From Cyanidiococcus yangmingshanensis (lineage: Eukaryota; Rhodophyta; Bangiophyceae; Cyanidiales; Cyanidiaceae): 64,000 bases of DNA. Location: contig VWRR01000016.1 of the NCBI GenBank assembly GCA_013995675.1, positions 62,001-126,000 of the forward strand, read 5' to 3'. The translations under genes were made by a program, and so were the position numbers. The notes beneath the pieces were generated by a model that searched no databases, was not told the DNA's origin, and saw nothing but the letters and a program-made list of their open reading frames with translations. Of the stretch, positions 44,721-56,026 are shown piece by piece. Within the stretch, counting starts at the first letter, position 1; every line of letters begins with the position of its first letter.

Positions 44721-46046
44721 ATGTTTCTGTTGAAGCGGCTCTATCAAACAGTTGGTTATGTGCTCGGCACAGTGTGGCGCCTGTGTGGCTGGTTCTTCGG
44801 CCTTGGCCCTGCAGCGCCTTTTCTGACGACATCGACAGGTCACGGAACATGCCTTGAAGGACATTTGACAGAAAACGGTAACGAGGAAGCGCGCCTCTTC
44901 GAGACGAGGCTACCAGAACGAGGTAGCGTTGGCGCTCGTGAGGGAGCGTTGAAAACGCTGCCTGTCGAAGCCGAGGGTTACGGACGCGACGTCAGCAGTT
45001 CTCGGCTATCACCACTGTCTGAAAGCGGGGAACTGGTTGCCGGTCCACAGAGAGAGACTCGCACGGGTCGTTCCTGGCTGGCTGCGCAAAGCAATGAAAA
45101 CACACTTCATGCTGGGTTAGAGGACGGAGAGTCGCCCAAGCATCTCGACGCCAACGAGTACGGTTCAGGTTCGCAGCGACTCGTTCGTATGAAGGGGCAC
45201 GACCTTGCCTCGAGCGCTGCATCACGCTGGACCGAGCGTGTACCCTCTGGGCTCGTCACGGAGTGCTTCTTGGACCAGACCGGTGCCATCTATGTTCCGA
45301 CAAATGCAACCGTGCGATATACGCCGAAAAATAGTGCTGGATGGCCGGCATCCATTCGGCCGGTACCGGGATTCCCAGAGGAGCGACCACCTGACCTGAG
45401 CTCGCTGGAACGCATAGCTGTCACGAGGAGACCGACCCCGCCAGAGGAGACGAACGCATCAGCGACGGACGCTGCGAATGGACCCGATAGTCTTGGTGCG
45501 ACGGAGCCTCCTCTCACCACAAGCTCCATTCGTGATGCAGTTTTGGAAGCAATTCGTGTATCTCAGGAACGCAGCGAAGCATCCGCAGAGCGTGGTCTGG
45601 ACAGCATGGGGGCGCTAGCGAGAGACTCCAAGGAGATGCGACGCCTGATGCGACGCGTCTACTTGATTATGTACGCGTTCATATTCTCGACGGCCATGTT
45701 GATGATTTTTTTCTTTCAGCAGGATGGACCGATGACATCGGAACATCGCATCCTCCTGTGCGTTGTTTTACCGATCTATGTATTGTGTTTCACGATGCTA
45801 CACTCTTTTGGGGATAACTTTCCTGCCAATTTGGTCATGCTCGTGCTGCTTAGCAGCTTGCAGTTGGTTCGCGATTGGCTTTCTTTCCGCCTTCTATTTG
45901 CATCGCAGCGAGCTTGCCCCGTTGGGAAAGGTCGGCGGTGCCGCCAAGCTAGGTGCGTCGATGGCAACGCTGCATCCCTGAGATGCGCATCGTCTGGGCT
46001 CAGTGCCGCTGTTCGTACAGGTTTTTATATCGAATGGGTGCTTTGA
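44721..46046 (+). CDS. multi-pass membrane protein of unknown function
   Basis: The open frame has 441 codons. It begins with a hydrophobic, aromatic-rich hairpin-like N-terminus (MFLLKRLYQTVGYVLGTVWR), followed by about 270 polar, disordered residues and then a membrane region near residues 313-385: VYLIMYAFIFSTAMLMIFFF, ILLCVVLPIYVLCFTML and NLVMLVLLSSLQL. The order RxVY-TM-TM-FPxNL-TM recalls the first half of the TMBIM/Lifeguard family, but the last four helices of that family are absent. After about 45855 the reading becomes arginine- and cysteine-rich. The +1 frame instead continues FAIGFLSAFYLHRSELAPLG, which extends the third helix naturally and stops at 45981, so a frame change there is likely. 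Family assignment is tentative. Confidence 0.5.
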   Translation: MFLLKRLYQTVGYVLGTVWRLCGWFFGLGPAAPFLTTSTGHGTCLEGHLTENGNEEARLFETRLPERGSVGAREGALKTLPVEAEGYGRDVSSSRLSPLSESGELVAGPQRETRTGRSWLAAQSNENTLHAGLEDGESPKHLDANEYGSGSQRLVRMKGHDLASSAASRWTERVPSGLVTECFLDQTGAIYVPTNATVRYTPKNSAGWPASIRPVPGFPEERPPDLSSLERIAVTRRPTPPEETNASATDAANGPDSLGATEPPLTTSSIRDAVLEAIRVSQERSEASAERGLDSMGALARDSKEMRRLMRRVYLIMYAFIFSTAMLMIFFFQQDGPMTSEHRILLCVVLPIYVLCFTMLHSFGDNFPANLVMLVLLSSLQLVRDWLSFRLLFASQRACPVGKGRRCRQARCVDGNAASLRCASSGLSAAVRTGFYIEWVL

Positions 46047-47695
46047 AGCGAGTAAGCTGTCTCCCTGCAGGCGTCACTGGTGTCAGCGTCCTGCGCTCAA
46101 ATGGCACGCTTTTGGAGAAAAGGTACACTTGGCATCCAGTTTGAGGCGCTTGAAACACGGCTCGCAGTCGAGGAGCCGTTACTCTCCAGTCGATACGATT
46201 CGTAGTCTGAACGCGAGACGAACGGCGGACGAGCGCACCGGACCATTGACGATTTCGACCATGGCTGGATGGCTGCCCAGTCGACGTAACCATAGTGGAA
46301 CCATAAACCCGACCCCTATGGCCGATAAATCCAGAGTGCTAGAGGCGGCTCCGAGGCATCTTTCGAAAGTGGTTGGCATGGAGCCCGACGAGTCGAGATC
46401 TGGCGAAGGAACTGCCAGAACGGATGGTGCTCTTGGTGATGACCCGAAAATTTCCTGCTACGACTCTTGCGATCACGTCCAGAGCCTGAAATGAGTTGCT
46501 GGAATGCGCAGATGTTTAGCGTGTCAGCGCTTCGATGCATCTGCTCGATCATGCTTGGGCCACGTTGCTACTGCCGCTACATGGGCCTCGTCCCGGTTCT
46601 TTTCCTCCACAAGTAGCTTGTTCACTTTTGCAGAGGCTTGTCGACCAAACCGTTGGACTGTCTGGATCGCGTTGGGCCATGAAAGCGGATTCCCGCAATG
46701 TATATCCTCTTAGCTGGTTCGTGCATTCAATCGCAATCGCGCTGGCTACTGTTGGAATGCATTTGATGCGGGATACCAAGACGTACAAGCGGTACTGAGG
46801 CAGCGATCGCCCTGGTGGTAAAGCGATAACAGCTCTGAAAGCGCTCATGGGCTGTTCATGACGGCAGCATCTCGTCGTCGATATCGAGCATGTTCTTCGG
46901 ATCGGGGTGCCCGAGACTTGTCTTTGTTTACCTTTAGGTTCGCAGACGTTTGCTTACTCACTCGTCAGCGTCTGCGTCTCCATGAGCGCTTTCCTGGTGC
47001 CCCACGAGACGCTGGATCTCACTGGGTCGGTTCTGTGACATGCTGGACGAGCCAAAAAAGGTCGAATCTTGAGCCTATCATCGGCTTGATTCCTCATCCA
47101 GGTTCACATGGACTCGCTGACAGGTGAGGAAGCAAAGCGGAGCCTAGTCAAGGTATTCGCATGCACTGACACAGTTACATCAGTCCTGGTAGAACAAAAA
47201 CGCTGTGCACGCCTTGTTACTGAAAAGAAGCTCCTGCTCCTGCGCTCGACAAGGGTTCATCATTGACAGATTGGGGTTCGCTGAGCCTACGGCATCGTCA
47301 TGTCGTGGCATACATATATCTTACACACTCCGCGGCCGCTAGACGCTGCAAGTGTCGTTTGACTACGCATATAATTCGTTTTGCTTCCGACTCCTGCCAA
47401 CGTAGAGGCAGTTGGAATGGCTTGTCGCTTCATCTTCTTCTGTCTAATCCTGATATGGGCTGATCGTATCATCTGTGCGCATGCCATGCATCTTCAAGAA
47501 TGACAAGAGCACCTGCGGAATCCTTGCACCGCGCGCGGTAGCAGGACCGTGATGCAAAGAGCCCCATGCAAACAAGCCTGTAGAATCACTCTGATGGTTT
47601 GGTGCCAGCAGGGAAAGCGGTGATTCCGTGGCTTCTCCTGCCGAGCGCGCGCTGCATCGATAACCCTGCCCAAAACGTCAAGTGCATTTGTGGCT
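46047..47695. other. intergenic region, no gene seen
   Basis: No frame shows a motif. Small open frames up to 163 codons (46003-46494) look noncoding. The stretch lies between converging 3' ends. Confidence 0.5.
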
Positions 47696-48506
47696 CTATC
47701 GTGGGTGACCACCCCATGAGACCTGTGTTTCGGGTCCGCTCGACGCCTCCTGTTGAGCGAGCGCTCTCTGACGCCATTTGCGTGCCTCCTGAAGAGCACT
47801 GTTCGCAACGCCACGAGCCTGCTGCAACAGCGTTGCACAGCGGGCGAGTTCAGGCGACGATCGACTCGACCTTTTCAACCAAGCGAGTCCGCTCCTGCTG
47901 AGCGTTGAGCAGGTCAAGCTCTATCCGTTCCAGAACAGAACGCAAGTCTGTGCTGCGTATCCCAAGTTGCTCGACAGGGCCAAACGTCTTTTCCGCAGAG
48001 TTGCTGGAGTGTTGTTGCGCTTGACGAGCCCTCTGCGACTGGGCAAGGGCGTGTGCACGTTTCGCCAGTTCCTCTAATGACACCCCAGCGTCCAACAAGC
48101 CGGCGTTCTCCCAGTCAGTTTCTTCAAAGCAGTCGAGCACTGGAGAGGTCCTCACCGCGACGCTCAAGCACGAGGTCACGAATGTCCAAAGCCAACACCC
48201 GAAGCCAGGCCGCTTGTACAAGCTGAGCGTTGCTCTGCCTCTATTCGAGCGGTCTGCACCTGGCGCAGAATTTGATCGGCATTAGATAGACACTCCGCGA
48301 CAGAACGACGAGTCTGCAGAGCCGTCTGTGGCAACGGCATCCATCTAGGCCAGGAAACAGCTGGAGAACGTAGCCATCGGAACGTTCGGTGGCGCCAACC
48401 TCTTCCGACCATGCGGGTGCCCGCGACGCGACCAGGTTCGACTCGGTACGGGGTGGGTCTCAGGGGTCGCAACCGGTTCTGATTCAGGCAACGATACCGG
48501 ATTCAT
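47696..48506 (-). CDS. coiled-coil protein of unknown function, frame-interrupted
   Basis: No single frame spans it, but adjacent frames join into coherent heptad-rich sequence: NADQILRQVQTARIEAE, then LVQAAWLRVLALDIRDLVLE, WENAGLLDAGVSLEELAKRA, LRSVLERIELDLLNAQQERT and ELARCATLLQQARGVANSAL. Four successive frame changes, at about 48385-48410, 48230, 48140 and 47873, are all +1 in the direction of reading. The ATG at 48506 opens the first segment; the stop is at 47696-47698. Total length would be about 270 residues, mostly helical with a proline-rich N-terminus. It could be a structural or kinetochore/spindle-type coiled coil, but I recognise no family. A decayed gene is possible given the density of breaks, although all segments still keep helical periodicity. 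Confidence 0.5.
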
Positions 48507-49840
48507 GCTCAGAGATAGAGTCTTTCCTGTCAAAAAATTGATTAGAGAGCGTTATGGATATAATGAGTTTGTCTCCAAAGGCGCGAGCGGTTGGCGATAA
48601 ACCGCCTCGAACCTTCGTGTGGGCCAGCCCAGGTGCTTGCGACTGTATTGAGACACACTAAGGGGACATGTCGGTACTGTTCCATAAATGGACGCTGGTA
48701 GAACATGACTCGGTTTTGGGAGTGCCCGTTTGCCCGGAAATCATCGACTTTGTGGCACGAGAGAGCATCGCAGCAACAGAGCCAGGGAATAGGGGATTCT
48801 CGCGCGCGCCGCAGTCAGCGAATCCTTTCCAGTTCGCGGGGAGAGCACCAGAGACTTGCTCCGAATGGTTGGCGAGAGCGCGACGCTTTCCCCGAAATCG
48901 TCGTGAAGGAAAAGTTGCACAGCGCGACAGGTGTTGAGGACAACGTTCCAAGTGCGCCTCCCTCAAGCTTCGTGCTTTGCTGCGATCGTGCGAGAGGGGT
49001 TCCAGGTCAGCGTCGATAACACCCGCTCCTCAGTCCAGAGACTGAAACGCTCGTGAAGAAAATTCAAGACGGATGTCTGACTTGTTTAACCCAAATAGCG
49101 AGTGTGATGATGAAGAAGGTTCTTGTGAATTTTGGTACTGCACAATTCTGCAGAACTGCACGACCATACACTAGCCCTGGTCCTTGCACCTCATTTACAC
49201 CAGCTACGAGAGGACGCGATGATGCGCGATACAACGTTTGCCAGCAGGTAGCGCCTCTCGTGAAACGACGCATTCCTAGCGACTTTTGAACCGAGATACA
49301 CGCGGTGCGTATCGCGTGTGACCATCGAGTGGCCACGACTGGTGCCTCGGGCCATATCCGCTTCACGTAAGGCCCATACTCAAGCATTTCACGTTGTTTT
49401 CGTTCAATTATCTGGCGAAGAACACTCGTCCATGTACCAGAGATGATAAAGCAGGAACATTCAGTCGCTGTGGACTGGTCGATGCTGCTGGAGAGAGAAA
49501 GGCCGGCGTCGGTTTATCCAAGCAAGCGAGATAGACGTAGCGGTTCGTGACTCATTCGCAGCTTTTCCAACAGGCAGGGCTCTACCGGTCCGTGTATGAG
49601 TGCCAAGGTGTGCACGTGTCGCTCTCAATAGAGGCCGTATCGTCGGTGGATACAGATTCCGATGGCCATCGATAAGTGCATCGAGATATGCCTCCCACAA
49701 TGTCTCTAGGCCTGGCCTCGATGTCGCGGTCAACCGGCGGCTCCGGAGTACGACTCCTCTTAGCGTTATCGATAGGACTCGCCGGCTGAGAGGTGGTCTC
49801 GCCAAGGACCAGCGGCGTCGCGTTTGAGCGTATCGCCAGT
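48507..49840. other. intergenic region, no gene seen
   Basis: This is a 1.3-kb stretch between two minus-strand genes. Open frames up to 127 codons on either strand have no motif. Confidence 0.5.
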
Positions 49841-50296
49841 TCACGCCGTGAGTACGCAGACACCCCCTGCATCCTTGATCCGCTTCTCCGCAGTCTTTGA
49901 GAAGAACTTCGCTTTGACAATAATCGGCTGTTTTGGTAGATGACCACGCCCTAGTACTTTGAAGTAACCAGCTCGAGTCACGTCCAGAACCGGGGCAGCA
50001 TCACTTTGCGAAGCGAACTTTTCTCGTTCGGCTGCTGGGACAAGCGTCCACAACTTGTCGATATTGATGCAAGGAGTATACTTTGCGTTCCTATCTGCGC
50101 CCGCGTTAAAGTGTCGCATGCCAACTTTCCCAAAATAGCCTGGATGGTAGCGATCGAGCAGGGTGCGGTGGTGGTGCATACCGCCGGCCATACCGCGACC
50201 ACCGCGTGCGCCGCCTTTCCGATGCTTGCCAATGCGACCGTGGCCAGCACTTACGTGCCCTCGCTTCTTCCTATTTTTCTTCAGTCGTGTAGCCAT
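49841..50296 (-). CDS. RPL27A: 60S ribosomal protein uL15 (L27a/L28)
   Basis: The 151-residue product is a structural protein of the cytosolic large ribosomal subunit. The sequence is the eukaryotic uL15 signature: [80 protein letters not shown], and the C-terminal [19 protein letters not shown] ending CVLTA. Length agrees with human RPL27A (148). The ATG at 50296 is chosen because the family begins with this basic peptide; the seven extra upstream codons are not conserved. The gene is intact in one frame. Confidence 0.97.
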   Translation of the reverse strand: MATRLKKNRKKRGHVSAGHGRIGKHRKGGARGGRGMAGGMHHHRTLLDRYHPGYFGKVGMRHFNAGADRNAKYTPCINIDKLWTLVPAAEREKFASQSDAAPVLDVTRAGYFKVLGRGHLPKQPIIVKAKFFSKTAEKRIKDAGGVCVLTA

Positions 50297-50824
50297 GATC
50301 TTTCGGGGATATATCAACCTTCAGGCGATGGAGACGCGTCCGAGGTACCAGTCTTCGGAGGACTCGAACAACGAGACCCAGACCGTCGAGGAGCACGCGG
50401 ACGAAACCAAGCAAACGACATGACGATGCGACCAGACGCGCCGACGGGCCGCACTCGTTGGGTAGCTTTGTTCTATTTCCATGTTCGTCCACGCCATGGA
50501 CACCGACGGGTACGCTTTGTCTTATCATGTACATTTATGGAAAGTATTCGAACACGTCCGCGACGGATCCGCACGCCAAGGACCGACAGCCCGACTGGCC
50601 GTGGAACCTCCCATGCGCGTCTTCATACAGCGATCTCATTCCAGAGGCTACGCGTCCGTTCGAAACTCCAGGGACTTAACCATTCTTGATGGTCATCTTT
50701 CAGATCTGTAGATGCAGGTGTTCATGTCGCTCAAGTCCGCTCGGGCGAGACGCTTTGTCTGATTGAACATGGCGCCGATGATTCGTCTGCATGTTCTCGT
50801 ACGCTCTCGTCCGATGCACCTGCT
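50297..50824. other. intergenic region upstream of RPL27A
   Basis: This contains the RPL27A promoter and the 3' flank of the glycosylase gene. No supported gene or recognisable element. Confidence 0.5.
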
Positions 50825-51749
50825 TTAGGTTTCCTTGTGCTCGGTTTCGTCTTGAATGTCTTTTTTCTGATCAAGTCGCTTCGGGTTGATCATTGCATCC
50901 CCGGATCCGTCGTGAACAGTTCTTCGTTGACTTGAGTGACCGGCGGTTTGGTTTGATTTCGCGCTCGGGCAGCCCAGGTCGGCGAGTTTGCACGCCTCAC
51001 ATCGAGGCACCTGTGCTGAGCATACCTCCCTTCCGTGGCGAATCATGAGCAAGTGCATCGGATAGTGCAAAGGATTGGGGATCAAGCTCTCGAGATCCTC
51101 TTGTGCTTGCTCGCGAGTTCGCGTCGTAGGTACCCATCCAAGTCGTTTCCCGACTCGATAGATATGGGTGTCCACAGGGAAAATGTCATCGCGCCCTAGC
51201 GTAAACATGGCCACGCAGGCCGCAGTCTTCGGCCCAACACCTGGATATTGCGTCAAGTAACTCATGACCTGGGCTGTCGACTCGTCTCGGAGAAACTCTA
51301 AGCCTTGAGTCCAGTCGATACCTTTGCCTTGCACGAGAGCGTTGCGCTTCAGCTCCTGCAGAATCGTGTGAATCCTCTGTGCTTTGGTGCGAGCCAGCCC
51401 ACCGATCCGAATAGTGTCCTCCAACTGCTGCGACAGGTGCCGTCAGGACGTCCGTCCAGACAGGATAGCGGGATTTGAGTGCCCGAAATGCGGCCCCAGA
51501 CAGTCTATCGGTGGTATTCTGGGAGAGAATGGTTCGCACCAGCGCATCCAGGACAGTGTGCCCTGTCGGATGTCGCTTGCGCTCACCGTACAGTTGGACC
51601 AGCGCTTCATAGACACGCTCAACACTCGGTTCAACACGGACGCCCCTCCGTGCTCGTTTCGAGTCACCTTGGGGTTCTTTCTCATCAAGCGGCGTTGGAA
51701 GCGGATCTGCCTTTTGTACGAGCTGTCGAGTGCGCCGACGCTTTTGCAT
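50825..51749 (-). CDS. HhH-GPD base-excision DNA glycosylase (endonuclease III-like)
   Basis: Predicted base-excision repair enzyme of about 307 residues. Conserved features: VRTILSQNTTDRLSGAAFRA, ALKSRYPVWTDVL, IRIGGLARTKAQRI, the helix-hairpin-helix YPGVGPKTAACVAMF with catalytic Lys (about 174), and IFPVDTHIYRVGKRLGW with catalytic Asp (about 193). The C-terminus carries four cysteines (about 243, 250, 253, 260), a probable 4Fe-4S site, but with spacing C-X6-C-X2-C-X6-C instead of the usual X6-X2-X5. The sequence resembles, from memory, plant At3g47830-type proteins more than NTH1. The frame changes once by +1 at about 51421-51426 between AAV and EDTIRIGG, where the family aligns without a gap. 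The ATG at 51749 opens a basic, possibly nuclear-targeting N-terminus (MQKRRRTRQL); the frame extends further only through a TTG codon. Confidence 0.88.
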
Positions 51750-53676
51750 CCGACACCGCTCGACTTCGAAGTTACGTATGCAACGGGTCCGTCGCGTTGC
51801 CCGCCTGAACGTTGACCAGCACCGTGAACAGCGTCCTGGGACAAGACGCCCGTTCCGAAGAAACGTAAGCGCTGTCGACGCAAACGTTTTGAATAGCGCT
51901 CTAGAGCAAAACTTATACGAAATAGTCGTAAGAAAAGCTCTCAAAGTATCCGAGCTTCACTGTTAGCAGTGATATACCATGGTGCGTTGTGGATCACCAA
52001 CACATACCGGTACGTCGACACGATGATTGTCGCTTGGGCATGAACTCGAGGCGCAGCGTGTACAGGGCGCCAGCGATATTCAGAGGCTCCGTCCACGACA
52101 AGCATCCGTATCGATGCGGATTCCGTAACCCGTTGATCAAGTCGCTGCCGCTGAACGGAAACAAATTCGGGACATGGAGGGTCTTCCCAGACATAAAAAG
52201 GGAATATCGGGCGGTGCTCGAGTCAACTTTCGCAGCGTTTGCCCCTTGGCCCCTCTTTTGATCATCCCGACTGAAAGCGCTTGGTGGAACGGGCATTTTC
52301 TGGCTTGCGCTTGAAGAGCTCATTCTGGTCCCTTTCCGGGATGACGACCATCCTAGCTTTTCCGCACGCGTTGCCGCAGAAGCACATCGATGACTTCAAA
52401 ATCGACGCCAATATTGGTGACCATTTGGGATGTTGTGGTCATCTCGTCCATGAGTCTGTTGACATAAACCTTGACGCTGGCTCTCCGTGCATCCAAATGA
52501 ACGCCTGAGGTGTCTAGTCGCGCGACATCCATGGCCCATAGGGTGATGGAAGCTCGAGCCTCAGACCACACAAATGGGGTTGCCTCGGTCTTCGTAGCAT
52601 GTTACCCGAATCGGCAGCGAGAGACACAAAGGACGTTGGACACCGACAAGCGCCGCCTCATCACCAGGCATCGCAGTATCGAAATTCAGAAGCGCTCTAT
52701 CCAGAGTCTCAGAACTGCGCTGCATCCGCTCGATGCAAAGGATCGAATGCGGAATCAAACGTCCGTGCCCCAAGTTTGATCCATAATCGCTCGCTCGTTT
52801 CAGGCAGAACAATCAGGTCGAGCGTTAAACATCTCGTTGGCCTATTCGATGATCCCGTAAAATGATGAGACCAACTCCAGAGGCGCCACTGCGAAGCATG
52901 CCGATTTCTATTGCGCAAGCAGGGCATGACGACGGGTATTGAAGGCATCACACCAACTGCATGAAGTAAGCACTTCCTGTCGTACTTCAAATACCACTAA
53001 ATGATTCACTTGAGCAGCCTCATGGTCCAATAAAACGATCTTGGCCTACATAGCCATGTATCGTCAACGAGACCGCGAGTCTCATGATGATCCTCGTTCC
53101 CGTCGGGTGGCGACCGCTCAGTGATGATTCCTGGACCCGGCCACAATCGCCTTGCCAGCGTTGTGTCTTCGTAGGCATCAGGGTCTCGTTTCGTTTCGTT
53201 TCGTTTCGGACAAGTGATGCAACTGGAGTTGCCTTTGTATACCGGTTGATCAGACCCAAACTCGTACCTGAGGACTTAGGTTGATCAGGACGCGGTCAGA
53301 GCGAGCATCTCAAAGCGCTTTCATAGGCACACCGGAGGCCATCGGTACGTGATCAGTTGCGTGACGAGTCTGGGCCCGTCGGGTGGGCGCTGTTGGAGCC
53401 GGACTTTTGTCTAGTTCCCTCAAGTGGGCACTGACGACAGGTCGTTTCCGTTTGAGCTCTTGGGGCGAGTGAGACGCTTGGGAAAGTGAAGAGAACGCTG
53501 TCGCTTTCTTGGCGTTTTGGCGACGCGATCGGTGCTGCTTCAGTGTTCTAGATAGGACTCGGAAAGTGTGTGTGAACGAACAAGCGAAAACCAAGCTATA
53601 TCTGGTCATTGTTTCGCCAGTTGCGCCAAGGTAGCGAATTGACCGCTATTTGGAAGAGATCTTCGATTTGAAGCGC
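51750..53676. other. intergenic region with a (CGTTT)4 repeat
   Basis: No gene is supported in this 1.9-kb divergent interval. A pentanucleotide repeat, four copies of CGTTT, lies at 53187-53206. Small open frames (up to 109 codons) have no motif. Confidence 0.5.
53187..53206. repeat. (CGTTT)4 pentanucleotide repeat
   Basis: Four perfect tandem copies of CGTTT, flanked by partial copies. Seen directly. Confidence 0.95.
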
Positions 53677-55050
53677 ATGTCTGTCTTGCTACGTAACTTT
53701 ATCTATGAGTGTCTGTACAGTCCGAAACGGGGATACTTCAATCCAGTGAAAGCGTCGGACTTGCCTTTGCGGCGCTCTTCTCGCGGTGGTGAGAGCGCGG
53801 AGCTCAAGTTCGCCTCTCGAACCGAGTGGGATGCCCATGTACGTGACCTGTACGCCGCGTCTCCGCGCACGTGGCTGACCCCGTCGGAGCTGTTCTCACC
53901 GCACTATGGACGGGCAATGGCACGCTTCTTAACGATACTGCACGATCACGATACAATTGTGGAGATCGGTGCCGGTAACGGGACGGTGGCGCTTGATGCA
54001 TTGAATTATCTGCGCGACAAGTGTCCTGAGAAGTATGAACAAATCGTCTACCATACGGTGGAGATTTCAGCGCCCTTCGTGATGCGGCAGCAGGAGCAAC
54101 TCTACGAACACATAGACGCTGGGCGCTGCGTGGTGCATCACCGATCTGCCCTAGAGGAGCCTATTCCGCTGGAACATCCATACCCGGAGAAGCTGGGGAA
54201 ACGACAGAAGCACCCCCGTGTGGCGGTGATGGCTCTAGAGGTATTTGACAACCTCGCTCACGATGCGATCGTTCAGAATCGGCAGACCGGAGAGTGGTAT
54301 CAGCTTTTGGTGAATGGCGAGGGCCAGTTTTCACATGAGCCGTTACGTGACGAGCTGATTTTGGAGGCGTGCAGGACATGGGGATTCGGTCCCTTTTTCG
54401 AACCGGAGGAAACGCCCACTGACTCGAGCAAATCGGGGAAAATATCAATCCGTCGGGATCGCGGTAGTCGCACAGTACGGTCCATTGAACGTTTGCGTGA
54501 CATTTTCCGCAAAATGAATGACTGGGTGATGCCTGCTTCGATGGGTAGCGCTACTTCGACCACAACCGCCGCTGCAGTGAGCGCCATGAACTCGTCACCC
54601 CTGTCGTGGCCAACCTACGTACCTACAGACGCAACATTGCTTCTGCGGAACATCGCTCGTTCGTTCCCCAAGGGACACAGTTTGTTGATTGCGGATTTTG
54701 CAAGCTTCACGGATAGTTTACCAACGGCGAGCGGTACTACCATTGCACCTGTCATTCAGACATTTGGTCAAGATCAAACCGTTGACTGGCCTTCCGTACG
54801 GCCAGGTGAGCACGATATCATGTTTTCAGTGTCATTTCCGCGTCTGCTACGCGCGCATCGACGTCTAGCGCAGCGCGTTGGTCTCCAGGAGCTCGCCACC
54901 CAGCAGCAATGGTGGCGTCAATACGCAGCGACGAACCCGACGGGTTACAACCCAATCTTGGAATCATTCGCCAATATGTATGTATATTTTGGGACTAGTT
55001 ACTGGCCCAAGGAGCCCAAGAACCCTCCTGGACCATCTACTGACTCGTGA
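53677..55050 (+). CDS. MidA/NDUFAF7-related (DUF185) SAM-dependent methyltransferase
   Basis: The 457-residue product belongs to the MidA/DUF185 methyltransferase group. NDUFAF7, its best-known mitochondrial member, methylates a complex I subunit. Visible blocks are FIYECLYSPKRGYFNP (residues 8-23), LTPSELFSPHYGRAMARFL, the SAM-binding motif I TIVEIGAGNGTVALDAL (93-109), IVYHTVEISAPFVMRQQ, and VMALEVFDNLAHDAIVQ, which replaces the E(F/L)FDALPV segment of true NDUFAF7. The C-terminal VGLQELATQQQWW and YNPILESFANMYVYF are also family-like. Because of the FDNLAHD variant it is probably the second plant/algal paralog rather than NDUFAF7 itself; the substrate is unknown. A polar insert sits at about 265-310. 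The ATG at 53677 is the first in frame and directly precedes the conserved N-terminus. Confidence 0.8.
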   Translation: MSVLLRNFIYECLYSPKRGYFNPVKASDLPLRRSSRGGESAELKFASRTEWDAHVRDLYAASPRTWLTPSELFSPHYGRAMARFLTILHDHDTIVEIGAGNGTVALDALNYLRDKCPEKYEQIVYHTVEISAPFVMRQQEQLYEHIDAGRCVVHHRSALEEPIPLEHPYPEKLGKRQKHPRVAVMALEVFDNLAHDAIVQNRQTGEWYQLLVNGEGQFSHEPLRDELILEACRTWGFGPFFEPEETPTDSSKSGKISIRRDRGSRTVRSIERLRDIFRKMNDWVMPASMGSATSTTTAAAVSAMNSSPLSWPTYVPTDATLLLRNIARSFPKGHSLLIADFASFTDSLPTASGTTIAPVIQTFGQDQTVDWPSVRPGEHDIMFSVSFPRLLRAHRRLAQRVGLQELATQQQWWRQYAATNPTGYNPILESFANMYVYFGTSYWPKEPKNPPGPSTDS

Positions 55051-56026
55051 CGGCCCAGCGAGTTCGGCGGAGCGCTGGCGATTCGTCACCGAAATCGTGA
55101 CCCAGAGCACCAAGGTATCCTTCGACGAGAGCAAACAACGTATCAGGACAAGGAATGATTTCGGAATACTGGGCAGCGTGGCCACACCAGATGGGTAACC
55201 GGAATGGTCACCGAAGGCAGAGCGCCCGCACGTTCACCGCCCCAACGAAGCTTATCCCTCAGCTGACTTGTGTGGATTCGAATGGGAATCTGGCACTTTT
55301 CGTTCGCGTTCCATGGCAGCAGTCAAGTGAGTGCGTCATAATCAAGGTAAGCGTTCCTTGAAAAGTGCAGCGAAAGGAAGGTCTTGCGCCGAAGAATGCA
55401 GCGTCGATTAGAAGAAGTGCTAAGACGCTATAGATCAATGGTTTGTGATTTGCTGGAGCAGCTCGATCGTGCAAGGCTCGTTATCGACTCGTTTGTCCTG
55501 GATATCGTACCAGCCTTGCTTGTTTGGTAGGCGCAAGGGCCTGCATGTCGCCCATGACGATCCATGCGCACTCATTGGAGACGTTTCTTGAACGCTGGTG
55601 TGGAATGAAACAGCGTCTTTGTGGCGAATCGGGATACCTTCAGAGAAGGAACAAAACCCATATCTGTTGCCAATCCATGCTTGCGGGTACGCGCTCTACA
55701 TCATCCATAGTGATGGAGGCGTCGATTAATTTCTGATTGACGTTGAGGTCGGGACTGCTCGCCAAGAAAACACGCTGCTTCGGAATACGCAGTCCATGGG
55801 GTATGCTGCAAACTCGGAGCGAACGACTCGATCGTCTGTTCCTCCTCTGAAACGCCGTAGGATGGGTGCGCGCGCTGCGCCGCTCGACATCCGACCCGCC
55901 GCTTGACACCTCAAACGAGGCTTTCTGGACGCTGTCACCCAAAAATGGTTCCATCTCGCACTCCTATGGATATCGATATTCGACAGCGCATGCAGATCAC
56001 ATTCATGATCTCTGGTTCGGTCCTGT
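55051..56026. other. intergenic region between convergent genes, no gene seen
   Basis: The methyltransferase-like gene and the minus-strand ABCG gene end here. No supported gene; open frames of up to about 100 codons lack motifs. Confidence 0.5.

Noticed and set aside
51989-52865. Several 70-110 codon frames in the 51.75-53.68 kb gap
   Set aside because: Overlapping on both strands, no motif, no coding-like pattern.
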